DNA of 64,000 bases from Alviniconcha marisindica (lineage: Eukaryota; Mollusca; Gastropoda; Provannidae), in contig JABMCL010000460.1 in NCBI GenBank assembly GCA_018857735.1, positions 984,501 to 1,048,500 of the forward strand. The letters run 5' to 3'. The notes under the pieces are model-generated. The model was not told the DNA's origin. It ran no database searches and saw only the letters and a program-made list of their open reading frames with translations. A program made the translations under genes and the position numbers. This document shows, piece by piece, positions 51,085 to 63,357 of this stretch. The number at the start of each line of letters is the position of its first letter. The stretch's first letter is position 1.

Positions 51085-53167
51085 ATGAGTAAGACGAATC
51101 AGAATGACATTGGCAACAATAGCACTGGAGCGACCACCCCTCCTCAGGCTGGAGCCCGTGTGTCCTCACTTCCTCCCCAGGGGTCATCTGGCGGGTCAAT
51201 GGGGGGTGTCATTGACAGGCGGCGTCTGCAAGAATTAGTGAAGGAAGTCGACCCCTTGGAGCAGATGGATGATGATGTTGAAGAGGTGGGAGATCTATGT
51301 GTGTTAGTCTTAGTTGTCTTTTTCTGTGTTGATTTGTTAAAATTTGAAATCTACATTGAAGTATGGAGGGAAAAAACAACAACAAGCAAGTAATTGATTG
51401 TTATTATGTTAAGGCATTATATTTAGCTCAGAGTAAATCTGGAGGAAAAAAGAGGGGGGGGGGGGGGGGGGGGGGGAGAGAGAAAAAGAATAAGAGACAA
51501 AGACTGAAAGAGAAGCAAGTTCTACTCCCATTATAAAGACTAAAAAAGCCCCATTCCCAGCCAAATGCAATATTTAAAATAAAAATTTAAAATCTGTGTA
51601 TTTCTGGTTCCTGTTGTTTAGTATTCTACTATTTTAGTATTTATCCATGTTTGTTTCTGGACTGCCTTAAAAGCTTTAAAAAAAAGGTTTTTATTGTGAC
51701 TGAATTTTCCAAAGTCAAAGACTAGATCCTCACTGTCTTAAAGCTCAGCAGTGCTTGTGGGCAAGGTTGTATGCCAATAAGTATTTCACTTTGCTGGTGA
51801 TTATGTCATTGTTGCATTTTGTTGTTGTATTTCAGACCCTGTTGAGCATAGCCGACAACTTCATTGAGAATGTTGTGAGTTCAGCTTGTCAGATGGCCAA
51901 ACATCGAAAGTCAAACACACTTGAAGTCAAAGATGTTCAACTCTGTTTAGGTTGGTGTGATAGTGTGTATTATAACTTGCTTCTTCATTCCAACTTTCTT
52001 CTGAAAGTCAGTTCAGGGCCCAGCCAAGTTAGAGTCTTTGATGTCAGCATTTAATTATCACCACGTAAACACGTAATTTCTGAGTGGTCCCCCTCAGGTG
52101 ATGTTTCCAGATAAGGAAAGATCGGGAGGAGCTTATCATTGGTAATATCAAAAAATACCCAGACTTGTGTCAGGAAGATAAGCAGCTGTGGATGTCTGTA
52201 ACGTTTCAGAGAACACATGATAATGACATAAGTCAGCAGAATGGCACTTCATTTGAAATGGCATTACTGTGTGTATAGCTTCAGTGGAAAATAAGGACAC
52301 ACATAAAAAAAGGATGGTGACAGAAGGTCAGTAAGCTTTAGTGTGTACTTTGCTTTTTCTTGTAAGCTCATTCAGTGCATTGGGAGAACAGCTGTTTTCT
52401 CAAATTTAACTCAGAAATCAATGTGGCATTCAAGAACAGAATCCTGCAGCCTTAATCTTGATGTTTTATTTTGATCTGTCGAAGCAGAATCCTTTATTTT
52501 GCTCACATCTAACTGTTATACATTTATATTTGTTTGCTGTTTGGCTTGTGCAGAGCGAAACTACAATACATGGGTCCCAGGCTTTGGCTCTGATGAACTG
52601 CGTCCATACAAGAAAGCAACAGTGACTGAGGCTCACAGACAGGTGTGTGTGTGTGTGTGTGTGCAGCTTTTTTTGTCAGTGTGTATACTTTCTTCAGTGT
52701 CTGTGTTTTGTGCAGCTTGGTGTACTTTTTAATATGGCAAGTTAAACTAAAGTGTCCAGAGCTTTCTGATATTATTAGTTATTGAATTGGGCACAGTTAT
52801 TTCTTGAGTATAATCAGGAACATGATTGTTTTATGCAATTACTGACTGAGGAAAGATGAAAAACACCTGACTGTCACCTTGAATTTTGGCACAAAATGGT
52901 CCACAGAAATATTACAGAAAACATTTTGGATAAATCTTTTTGGATTGTTTTGTTTAGGTTTGGGATTGACAGGCTACTTTTTGAAATTTAAATGGTTGTG
53001 GAAAAAAAGAAGACCCATCTTGTAAAACTGTAAAAGAAAGATTGCACATATGTCAGTGGTGTTGTCAAACTATTCTTTTGTGCTATGAACAGATGTGTAG
53101 TGATTTTGTCCCCCTTTCTTTTTTTCAGAGGCTAGCGCTGATCCGCAAGACATTAAAGAAATCCTGA
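51085..53167 (+). CDS. TAF12: transcription initiation factor TFIID subunit 12, 4 coding exons, 147 aa
   Basis: Exons 51085-51285, 51836-51950, 52554-52642 and 53129-53167; 444 nt, all phases consistent. The start has a strong context (GCCACCATGAG). Residues 1-41 are Ser/Gly/Pro/Thr-rich and poorly conserved. The H2B-like histone fold begins with DRRRLQELVKEVDPLEQMDD (44-63), then TLLSIADNFIENVV, ACQMAKHRKSNTLEVKDVQL, the WVPGF loop with DELRPYKKA, and the C-terminal helix TEAHRQRLALIRKT. In animals and yeast TAF12 pairs with TAF4 (and TADA1 in SAGA). Human TAF12 is 161 aa, so only the tail lengths differ. The exon 3 donor is the first GT of a (GT)9 run. It is convergent with the EFCAB6-like gene. 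Confidence 0.95.
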
Positions 53168-53465
53168 TGAACGCTGTTCACTTTGGTGGGGTGTTTGTGT
53201 GTGTTGAATGTGTGTAACTAATGAAAGACTCTCTGAGTGGTAGAAAAAGAAGAAGTTTGGTCACACTAGGTGGTTTGTGTGTATAAAGATGTACATTTTA
53301 ATATGATGGCATGAATGAAAAAAGGAAGAAAGGAGAGAGATACTGTTGTGTGTTGCAATGTTTTGTAAGTTTATAAGAATGCTTGAGATATGGGCAGATT
53401 ATTTATTGTCCATGGATAATTTGTTGTCTAAGACAATTCAGCAATAAATATTTTTCTTCACTTGT
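53168..53465 (+). terminator. TAF12 3' UTR with AATAAA
   Basis: AATAAA at 53,443-53,448 lies 276 bp after the stop and is followed by a T-rich stretch and TGTGTTGTGTTG, the GU-rich element expected downstream of a cleavage site. Confidence 0.65.
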
Positions 53466-53579
53466 AAATCTGATGCGTGTTGTGTTGAATTTGTAGAATG
53501 ACCCAAAAACAAAACAACAAAAAAGACCAAGATACATTACACACTGACACTTACATGACACAATACACACTTACAAACA

Positions 53580-56486
53580 GCTGCAAAAATGTCTTTAGTT
53601 TATTAGCAAGAGGAAACAGCAGTTAATTTGGGGGGAATGTTCAAAATGTATGTGTACATACAAATCCGTTGTTGCAATGGTTGTACATGAGCAGTAAGAT
53701 TTAAAATCACAGCATAGTTTTCTTCAACAAAAATACAATGTACAGGGCATCATTAGAGCGTCAGGCCATCAGCATTGCAAGGCTTGACCTCCAACTTCTA
53801 CATTAAGACAAAATACAGGAAGAATATGTGCACCAACTGAATATATAATATAAAAAATATCTATATATATATATATTAAAATTAAAAAAAATTAAAAAGA
53901 AGGATAAAACCTGAACATAAACTGATGAAGGCACTTTTTCTCTCACAGAAAGTACACCGATAAGGAACAAAAATTTAAAGAGAAGAAAGAAAAAAAAGAG
54001 TCCTGTTTGGTTATAAAGATGATATTGATAATCTGTTTGTTGTCAGGCTGAGAATAAACTGGTACATGCTCACAAAACACGAAAAACTAAATGAATATAT
54101 ATAAACAGTCATTTGTTTTAAAAATTCAGATTTCAGCAGTAGTTTTAATACAATTTGTAGAAAATATCACAGATCCTCATGAGCAAGACATCTAATCCCA
54201 AAAGGGCCAATATGTATGGATTATGTACTGAATGAGGCTGAAAGATGATTTCACAATTGCACACAGGGAAAGCTAAAAACAAAGACACTTGAGGTACCAC
54301 AGGCACATGGTCATACACAAATATACATATTCAGACATGGAAATTTACCATCAAAAACTGGCAGGAACAATCCAAAAATGGGGGGGGGGGGGGGGGGGGG
54401 GTTGTTAAAAAAGCTGACTTTGGGTGGGGTGGGGGGGATTCTCCCTCAAGAAAAAAAGGTGTGGTGGGGAGGATTGTCTCAAGCAAAAGAAAAAAAGCTT
54501 GACCTATAAGCAGGGATGGGGAGGTTATTTTTGTGCCAATTTTCTCCTTTCACTAGATGACGTTTACCTGTTCCCACTTCCATTGGTTCTTCAGCTCAGC
54601 ATCTTGAACCTCATCCCCTCTCTTTGCAAACTGTGGATGCTTGTAACAGGCCATTTCACTTACTTCCTGACAATATAATGAGGAGAGAAAAAAAAGATTG
54701 GCAGAAATCTCCCCTCTACCCATGTCTTGTAGGAAAAGTGAGATTTTTGTCTTGCTGGTGTATTTTCAATAGGCTAATACTATACAATGACATTTCTGTT
54801 GCTGGGGGAGGGTGGGCGTCTTGTAGGAATTTGTGACTTTTGTCTTGCTTGTACATTTTCAGTACTGTATACGCTAACATGTTTTCATGGGGGGGGGGGG
54901 GGGATTTTTATTTTATTACTGCAAACAAGTTTGTTTTTTAGCTGAACATATAGGTAGCATTGTTGCAGAATTCTTCTGGTATACAATTCCCATACCTACA
55001 TACATAACCAAAGATGAAACATGACTTTACACATAATGCTGTACACATAAATGCTGAAAACAACAAAACACACCATGCAACAGTCAGTATAAAATGGCTG
55101 ACAACAGAAAACTGCTGATTATTTACTTCTGCAATCCAATTTCCCGAAATATACCGAGATGTTCACAAATATGAGACAGTGGTGCCCTGATTATTAATCC
55201 TTCAATTATCAACTTGTATTTCTATGTTATATACAAATTCCTTCTTAACATCATATGGTAGCCACAAACATTAAGGCCAAAGAAACACCATACATGTATG
55301 GTATGACATTGTGTTTATGTACAAGCCCAGGGAAAAACGTTTGAATGATAAATGATAACTGATGCCTTTCATTCTCACACACTTCTTATCACATGATTTC
55401 AGTTTCACTCTAAATATGTGTGATCAGTCTAACTCTAAACATGTGTGATCAGTCTAACTCTAAACATGAGTGATCAGTCTAAATACTAACCCAAAGAGAA
55501 TGTATAGGACAGTGACTGACGTCTTAATTTAACAAACAACTTGAAAAGCTAACAATTTAAACAATCGGACCAAATTTACTCCCTGGACATCATGACACGC
55601 AGCAAGTGTGCGTATGATGGGTGCTATGGCTGTATTTGTACAGTGGCTAACTAATGTCTTAATTTAACAAACAACAAACTAATGTCTTAATTTAAACAAT
55701 CAGACCAAATTTACTGCCTCTCTGGACATCATGACATGCAGCAAGTGTACGTATGACGGATGCTATGGCTGTATTTATATGGAGAAACGATCCAGGCAAA
55801 TTGGCAGAAACAAACATACAGTAATATTCTTGAGACAGCATTTTGATTACAGGCACACAGCATCTGCATTGGATATTTTTCTCAGTCTACACAAACACTG
55901 TTTTACATTTGAAACAATAAAAGATTAAAAACAGTTTGACATAGGATTTTTCTTTTTTTTAACAAGACAGACACAATGTTAAATTCTGACAAAAACAATA
56001 TGTATATATGTACATTTTCAGCAGAATTGTTTCACAAAGTAGTTCAATATCTCACAATGGATTTATGAAAAAAAACCATTCTTTGTGCTTGTCGTGTTGT
56101 GTGTCAAAGACGTTACTGTAGAAACTTTGCACATAGTTCTTGCGGGAATTAAAAGTAGGCATATAATTTGAATCAGTGTTTATCTTTCTTTTCTTTTCTG
56201 AACACTGGCAGTTACTGCTGTTTCAGTCACTTCAAATAATAAATGAGTAAAACAATTTGACACAGGGCTTTTTATATTTTAAAAATGCACCAAAAACAGT
56301 AATTGGGTTACATGCAAATGGTATGAGAAAAGTTCCAAATGAACATGACGACTGCCATGTCACTGCATCGTTTTCTATCATTTGCGGGTGGATAATTTCA
56401 GAAATCTCACCAGGCTTTCGGGGGGTGGGGGATGTTAGGAATGGATGAAAACATACTGGGGCATTAATGAAGTGTTAATTTCTCAC
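53580..56486 (-). promoter_or_regulatory. EFCAB6-like 3' UTR and downstream region (extent inferred)
   Basis: No exon is seen between the TAF12 poly(A) signal and the EFCAB6-like stop. A minus-strand AATAAA lies at 53,604-53,599, which would allow a 3' UTR of up to 2.9 kb; nearer signals may be used instead. The region is AT-rich and holds G runs at 54,380-54,401 and about 54,890-54,903. Confidence 0.35.
55390..55790. repeat. two small tandem duplications in the TAF12-EFCAB6 interval
   Basis: A 27-bp unit (CTAACTCTAAACATGTGTGATCAGT) occurs about three times at 55,400-55,482. Then a block of about 120-130 bp with CATCATGACACGCAGCAAGT and GTGCTATGGCTGTATTT occurs at about 55,515-55,645 and again, diverged, at 55,655-55,780. 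Confidence 0.85.
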
Positions 56487-59400
56487 TTAGAAAATGAACT
56501 TTTTGACAAAGTCATTGTACGACACCTGACCATTCGAAGTGTGGTCAAAAGTGGTGACCACAGTATCAAACTCCTCCTCAGAAAGGTTGGCACAGAACTG
56601 CCTCAGAATTCGCCGAAACTCTAGTTCGTTTACGGTGCCGAGTCCATCCTTGTCCACGGCCTTGAACTCTCGTCGCATGTCTTTCCAGCTGGAGGACACC
56701 AAGCCCTTGACCCGTGTAATCAGGTCGTCACCCTCCGCCTGCTCCTCCTGGATCTGAGTCTGTTGAGAGGCATAATTTTTTTTATATATATATAAAAAAT
56801 GTTCAGCTTATTTTAGCAGCAGTATGAATGAAAATTTATATACAGTGCATAAAAACTTCCACACAAGATCTTGTGTGTTCACAGTGCTAGATACACATGG
56901 TGCAGCCATGTAAGCTCTCACAAGCTAAAACTACCTAAAGACATTCATACCTGTAAAGTACAAACAGCCCCTTTCCTCCCACCTACTTCCAAAAGTACTT
57001 ATATACATAGTAGTTGAATGTAAAAATATATACAGAGATAATAGTAATAAACACACACGCGCACATACCTTATGGAGGAAGGTTCAATAAATCACTGCCC
57101 ACCTATGCTTAAAAAAAAAGGTTCATAGGTAGAGATCAGGTTAGTGCTCTAGTTCTGCTCTCTTAAGCCACAGCTCAGTCCACAGTGGCTATGCAAGTTT
57201 GGATAACTGGATGTGCATTCCCTTTCAAATTGGAAGTGAGCTTGTTTGCCTGGTGTGTTCCCACACTATACTGTGACAGCGTTGTTGGCCAACTCTGTTG
57301 GGTGATGGCTATATGATGTTTAACCATAGTCTGCCACCTGCACTTTTAGCAGGGGTCTTCTTGCACATGCTATTGTAGGATGGGGATGGAACGAATACCG
57401 AAATAAGAGTCAGCACAGAAACTTAACTCTGGAGCAGAAATTCTGCCACTCATGCCAGGAATTGAACCCACGGCCTTCCAGTTATGAGTCTAGCACTCTA
57501 CCACTGGGCTAGAGTGGAAAATAGTTGTTAATATTGGATCAACAAGGTGCAGACATAGAACTTAAGAAACAGCCAGATTTGGGTCTTTTGTGTCAAACTT
57601 TTCAGACAGAAGGAATCACACGGCAGCACTTCCTTTGTGGCATCTGAGTTCTCCACCTTCTCCCCCCCCCCCCCTCATCCCCACACACCCCACCAATCTA
57701 CTCCATGGAATAATCAAGTTATGTTAAAACCTTGGGCGGAAATTTCATGAAGCACTTGGGAAAGTGAAATTCTGTTTTAGAGAGAGATTTTTAAAAACAC
57801 CTGCTGGACACATTCTTTGTATTTTCATCTCCCTTATGACAAATGTTTTCGCTAAAAAGTAATTTTTGAAGTTATTGGCCAGCATAGAGATATTACGTAC
57901 AATAACTGGAATCAGCATTACTCTGCCTCTTTGTAGTAAACCCCCACCATCACAGGAAAAGACAGAAGAAGGCAACAACAAAAAGAACAGCTTACGGGCA
58001 CTTTAAGAGGCTGCAGCTTCCGTCTTGTGGTGAGAGCACCAGAGTCCTTGGGTCGCATGGTGATCATGAAGTGGCGGAGAAACTCGCTGTAGCAGAAACG
58101 CCCATTCTCCTTGATGTCGTACTTGGTGATGAGGCTGTCAAACTCCTGTGGTGGCAAGTCCACGTTGTACTGGTTCAGCAGGTCTGAAAACCACCAAGGT
58201 CAGAGTAGGATGTGAAGGACAAGCAAAGAGCTGGAGCTAATAATGATTTCAGCAATTGATGCAATATCCCCCCGCCACTCACCCCCCACCTTCCTCCATC
58301 TTCCCACCCCTGACCCTCTGGTAACTCAATACACTGGATAAAAAATCAGGACATTCTAGTGCATTTGTGAGCTAAAGTTCAGGTATTGTTTCTCATCCAT
58401 TTTCTTTGCCTTTAATCATCATTAAGTTTGCTTGGATATCGCATTAGTTTTTCTAAGTAACTGTTGAAATGAACTGGACAAATTTGTCAGCCATTTCGGA
58501 TTTTGGTGACAATGTCACAATTTTGGTACACTGCTTTGGAGTACAATCCCTGTCCGACAGTATGTACTGGTATGGGGAAATGATTGCACACAGCTTTGGA
58601 GAACGATCCCTGTCCGACAGTATGTACTGGTGTGGGCAAATGATTGCACAGTGTTACCTTCTCACCCAACACTGGGTGGACCTCAGAGTTTGGCCGAGGA
58701 ACGCCAACAAGCTAACAAACAAGTAGACTGAGGAAACAATGACTGAACTGACCGCTGAAGTCTGACACGCTGATGGTGCCTGTGTTGTCAGTGTCGAGGT
58801 TACGACACTGCCGTTGAATGTCCTTCCAGTATCGGAACACCTTGTCTTTCAGGCGCCGTTCTGCCGGCTCTGCGTTGACCATGGGGGTCGAGCAGCGAGA
58901 ACTGGCACGGGAGTATGGGCGAGACATCTGAGTAGCTGGGCGCTGGAGATTCATCTGTGATGTACAGCAGCAAGGTTTTCAATAATAATAACAACAAGGT
59001 AATTTGTAAAGTACGAACCTCTAATGTAAAATTAGAGATGGGCACACTGTACAGAAAGCAAATTTTACATGCAAGAGACAGAAGCAGACAGCAGAAAGTG
59101 TTACAAGCAATTCAAACCACAGAAAAACCTGTATCACACAAACAAAAGTCGACTGTACAGAGGAAGGTGGAGGGGATAGAGATTTTGCTGACAGTAGCGG
59201 TGTTTTGTGTAGAGACACATAAATGGAAACAGCATAATATAACAAAAGCATCCCAACTGCCAGGCTTCGAAGCACAGCAACTCTTCCAAAACAATCTAGT
59301 GCTCTGCGGCCAATGCCTTGATTATGTGGCAGCTTCCTCTGCAAGGATTACGCTCCGCAGCAAGTTTGCACGAGTTGTCCACGCAGATCAGTCCACTTTC

Positions 59401-62400
59401 ACAGACAAGGCTAAACTAAAACACTATGCTGCAGTCACATGAAGGTGTCAGCACCTACCCTAGATCCAAGATGCAGTAACGCAGGGGAGAGAACACCTAC
59501 CCTAGATCCAAGTTGCAGTAACACAGGGGAGAGAACACCTACCCTAGATCCAAATTGCAGTGACACAGGGGAGAGGACACCTACCCTAGATCTAAGATGC
59601 AGTAACACTGGGAGAGAACACCTACCCTAGATCCAAGTTGCAGTAACACAGGGAGTGATTACCTACCCTAAATCCAAGATGCAATAACACAGGGGAATCA
59701 ATATCTGCTTAGATCCAAGCTGCAGTAACACAAGGAATGAATACCAAACCCTAGATCCAACTTGCAGTAACACAGGGGAGTGAACACCTACCCTAGATTC
59801 AAGTTGCAGTAACATAAGGGGAGTGAACACCTACCCTAGATTCAAGTTGCAGTAACATAAGGAATGAATACCTAACCTAGATCCAAGTTGCAGTAACACA
59901 GGGGAGTGAATTACTATCCTAGATTCAAGTTGCTGTAACATCAGGAATGAACACCTATCCTAGATTTAAGTTGCTGTAACACAGGGGAGAGAACACCTAC
60001 CCTAGATTCAAGTTGCTGTAACACAGGGGAGAGAACACCTAACCTAGCTCTAAGTTGCAGTAATACAGGGAATGAATACCTATCCTAGAAGCAAAATGCA
60101 GTAACACAGGGGAATGAATACACACCTTAGATCCAAGTTGCAGTAACACAGGGGAGAAAACACCTACCCTAGATCCAAGTTGCAATAACACAGGGGAGTG
60201 AACACCTACCCTAGATCCAAGTTGCTGTAACACAGGGAGTGAATACCTACCCTAGATCCAAGTTGCAGTAACAGAGAGGAATGAACACCTACCCTTGATC
60301 CAGGTCGCAGTGACATGGAGGTGTAAGGTCTAGGGTTCAAGTCTGGGTTGGCTGTTCTGGGAGGAGTCGGCATTTGCTTGTCGTCTGTGTACAACGCCAG
60401 GAACTCCCGGTAGTTGAGGTTGCCGTACTCGTTGATGGGAGACAGGTCACACACCTTCTCAAACTGCACACACACGGCAGGTAGGACCACGTCATCCACG
60501 TGCCTCTAACAACCCATCCAGTACGCCATCTGTCATGTTTCTACAAGTAATTTTACTGTAATCCTTTCATGAACACCAGTAAATTCAGGCATTTCTACCA
60601 GTTCTGCTATTTTAAATCAAAGAGATATTGTAATATCTGGTATCCAGGGCTTTTAGGGCCCAAAAGGATACATCTCTAAGCACACTCTCACAGCATCCCA
60701 GCACACTTCCACCGCAAAGCCAAACTAAACAGACCTGCTCATCATTCAGCCTCATGACGTGCTTGTTGAGCACTTCGCGGAAGACCTCCTGGGTGACTGA
60801 GCCGATGCTGGCATAGTCTGCCTCAGCCAGGTCTCGCAGGATGGCCTGGTGGTGAGCCCGGACCGCCTCCTGGATTTTCTCCTGGACCTCATCCACCGTC
60901 ACAATCTGGTAGACTGGCAGAGGTGCAGCATTCTGCAGGGACTGGATGGCCTGCTCATAGCGGGTGTGCTGAAACACAGTCCACTGGGTTTACAAAGGCT
61001 GAAACACAGTCCACTGGGTTTACAAAGGCTGAAACACAGTCCACTGGGTTTACAAAGGCTGAAACACAGTCCACTGGGTTTACAAAGGCTGAAACACAGT
61101 CCACTGGGTTTACAAAGGCTGAAACACAGTCACCTGGGTTTATGACAGGTTGAAGCACAATCAACTGGGTTTACAAAGGCTGAAACACAGTCCACTGGGT
61201 TTACAAAGGCTGAAACACAGTCCACTGAGTTTACAAAGGCTGAAACACAGCCCACTGGGTTTACAAAGGCTGAAACACAGTCCACTGGGTTTACAAAGGC
61301 TGAAACACAGTCACCTGGGTTTATGACAGGTTGAAGCACAATCAACTGGGTTTAGAAAGACAGAAACTGAAATGCGACATGAGAAAATAACCCTCACTAC
61401 TTACCTCAGGGCCAACGTAAAGTTTGAGGAAGGTGGCATAGTCAACGCAGTTGTCTGGTCCGATGGAAAGTCCAGCCTTGACCTTGCGCCACTGGTCGTG
61501 GGTCAGTCGGAAGCAGTAGAGGTCAAGGACGCGACGCAGATCTTCCACCTTGACTTTGCCCACCTGCTCCTTGTCGATTGCTGCTAAAGTCTGATGCAGA
61601 AAAAGGTACTGATTAGAATTGCATTATAAAGGCATAGCGAATGCTCAGCACAGATTAAAGGATATGCTGGGGGGAGTGTGAGTTCCACAGTGAAGTAATG
61701 CATGGTGGTTGGAGCAAGCAATATACACAGTCATGGTAAAAATGAAACATTTCCTCATGAAACCAAATTAACAGGAGCTTAAAAGACTACCCCTGTATAC
61801 AGACCACTTTTTTTTCTTTTTCTTTTTTTCTTTTTCGTTGGCTTTCTTTTCAAAGTGTGGGTGTACAAGTAAAGGTCTAAAATTTTGGCACTGCAAAGCC
61901 AGCTTGGTGTGTGCTCCAGTCCAGCTGTGTTATGGACATGGCGGACCAGCCCCCAAAAGTGTTGACTGAGGGTCACATATGTGATCAAATAGTCCAAAAG
62001 CTTAGAAAGCTTCCAGTAAAGTACTAAAAGAAATTGTTGAATTAACTTCAGTAATGAGAAATATAACTGACACGTAGCTCAGCAAGAAACAGATATTAAA
62101 CTGTCACATCTTGTGGCCGAGAGCAGCAACTTTAATGTGTTTTTGTCACTACTGCTTGTAAGTGAAGAATCTGTATGCTTGCTGAACACTAGCTAACACA
62201 AATAAAGCTTCCTTGATGCTTCTAGGAGGGATCTTAGCAGAGTTCAGACTACTTTATTGCAGCAGGGTCTCCTGAATGGCCTGGAAACCAGCCGCATGCA
62301 GTCTCCTCACCCTTGTGACATCGTCGATGTTCTTCTCGAGCTTGACGCGCAGTTTTTCTTCCGCCTGCTCAGGGGATAAGTTGCCGTACTCCTCAATGCG

Positions 62401-62570
62401 CACCTCGCCGGGTCGACGTCCGTAGCTTGACTTGCGTCCATCCTCAAACGCTGCCAAAAACTGGCTGTAGTTCAGTCGAGACTTGTCTGTGTGCAAACCA
62501 ATCCTGTGCAAACCCAGCCCATGGTGACGATGTAACGATGTAAAGTGCCAGTCAAACATCTTACAGGAAG

Positions 62571-62604
<34 letters not shown>

Positions 62605-62879
62605 CTTGGTGTTTTATGCCCAGTCAACCATTGCTGTTATATCAGGGTGAATTACAGGAAGAAAGAGATTAAAGAAATCTGGCAAGCAAGAGACCTTTCC
62701 TCCAATCATACATTGCAGTTATTTGGTACTTCATTGACGTGCCATGACAACAGCAACAAGACACAATGAAAAAGCCTGCACATGGTCTAAGAACCTAAGC
62801 AATCCTCATATTAGGCACACACACACATACACACACACACGCACCGCACGCACGCACGCACGCACGCACCAACCACGCA

Positions 62880-62921
<42 letters not shown>

Positions 62922-62933
62922 CACCACCACACA

Positions 62934-63018
<85 letters not shown>

Positions 63019-63357
63019 GCACACACACTCACACTCACACACAGGCTTGAACAGACTGACATGCAAACATATACAGACTGACTGACAAATACACTTTTCC
63101 ACAGAGATTGACAATTGTAGGTACACTTTGCCACAGACTGGACAGACGGGTACACTTTCCTACAGAGACTGAGAAACAGGAAAATACACTTTGTTACTCA
63201 CATATCAAGCAGCAGGAAGAACTCATCATCGGTGATGTAGAAGTTCTGCTCAATCAACACTTTCTGAATGTCATCTACAGAGAGTGAGCCGCGGTTCTGA
63301 GTATCATATTTACAGAATGCCTTGTAGAAATCAGAATAGCTGTCTCGGATCTTGTCC
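56487..63357 (-). CDS. EFCAB6: EFCAB6-like multi-EF-hand protein, last 8 coding exons (5' end outside the window)
   Basis: Exons (minus): 63357-63202, 62503-62311, 61590-61405, 60968-60735, 60463-60293, 58954-58753, 58183-57996, 56759-56487. Frame is kept through every junction for 533 codons. The first visible exon starts in phase 2, so upstream exons must lie beyond 64,000. EF-hand pairs recur about every 100-150 residues, mostly with degenerate loops (DTQNRGSLSVDD, DKEQVGKVKVED). The better ones are DTDNTGTISVSD and DKDGLGTVNELE near the C-terminus, followed by SYNDFVKKFIF at the end. Human EFCAB6 is about 1500 aa with the same C-terminal pattern; it binds DJ-1 and the androgen receptor and is enriched in testis. 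Another EF-hand paralogue is possible but less likely. Confidence 0.87.
57120..57520 (-). mobile_element. SINE family B copy with tRNA-Met-like head
   Basis: On the minus strand the head begins near 57,517 with TAGCCCAGTGGTAGAGTGCT (A box), a CTCATAA anticodon-loop-like string and GGGTTCAATTCC (B box). The body then continues into sequence related to the other family B copies, such as the CCACCTGCACTTTTAGCAG block. CAT in the loop points to a tRNA-Met ancestor. The stems are too mismatched for a working tRNA. Confidence 0.72.
58529..58650. repeat. 60-bp duplication in an EFCAB6-like intron
   Basis: Two copies of GATCCCTGTCCGACAGTATG-type sequence with TACTGGT and AAATGATTGCACA, lying in the intron between the exons ending 58,753 and starting 58,183. 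Confidence 0.9.
59440..60300 (-). repeat. 42-bp tandem array containing the donor of the 60,293 exon
   Basis: About 20 units of CACCTACCCTAGATCCAAGT, TGCAGTAACACAGGGGAGTG and AA. The array begins at the exon end itself, whose CACCTACCCTTGATCCAGGT is the same motif. On the minus strand each full unit therefore repeats the last coding bases (CTGGATCAAGG-like) and the donor GTAGGTGTT. Confidence 0.93.
60960..61350 (-). repeat. 30-bp tandem array containing the acceptor of the 60,968 exon
   Basis: About 12 units; on the minus strand CCTTTGTAAACCCAGTGGAC plus TGTGTTTCAG. The unit nearest the exon supplies its real acceptor (TGTGTTTCAG/CACACC). A variant unit (CTGGGTTTATGACAGGTTGA, plus) recurs 181 bp apart at about 61,135 and 61,316, showing a higher-order duplication. 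Confidence 0.95.
62570..62650 (-). repeat. (GTAA)n SINE-A-like tail fragment
   Basis: Eight AAGT units lead into AACTTGGTGTTTTATG, the reverse of the ACACCAAGTTACTTAC tail fragment seen at 17,593-17,620 and of the SINE-A copies near 12,660. Confidence 0.6.
62815..63045. repeat. (CA)n/(CGCA)n microsatellite in an EFCAB6-like intron
   Basis: Mixed CA, CGCA and CCAC units followed by a pure CA run (about 62,930-63,012). Confidence 0.97.

Noticed and set aside
57430..57520. Genuine tRNA-Met gene on the minus strand
   Set aside because: A and B boxes and a CAT loop are visible, but the anticodon and D stems are mismatched and the sequence continues into a SINE family B body.
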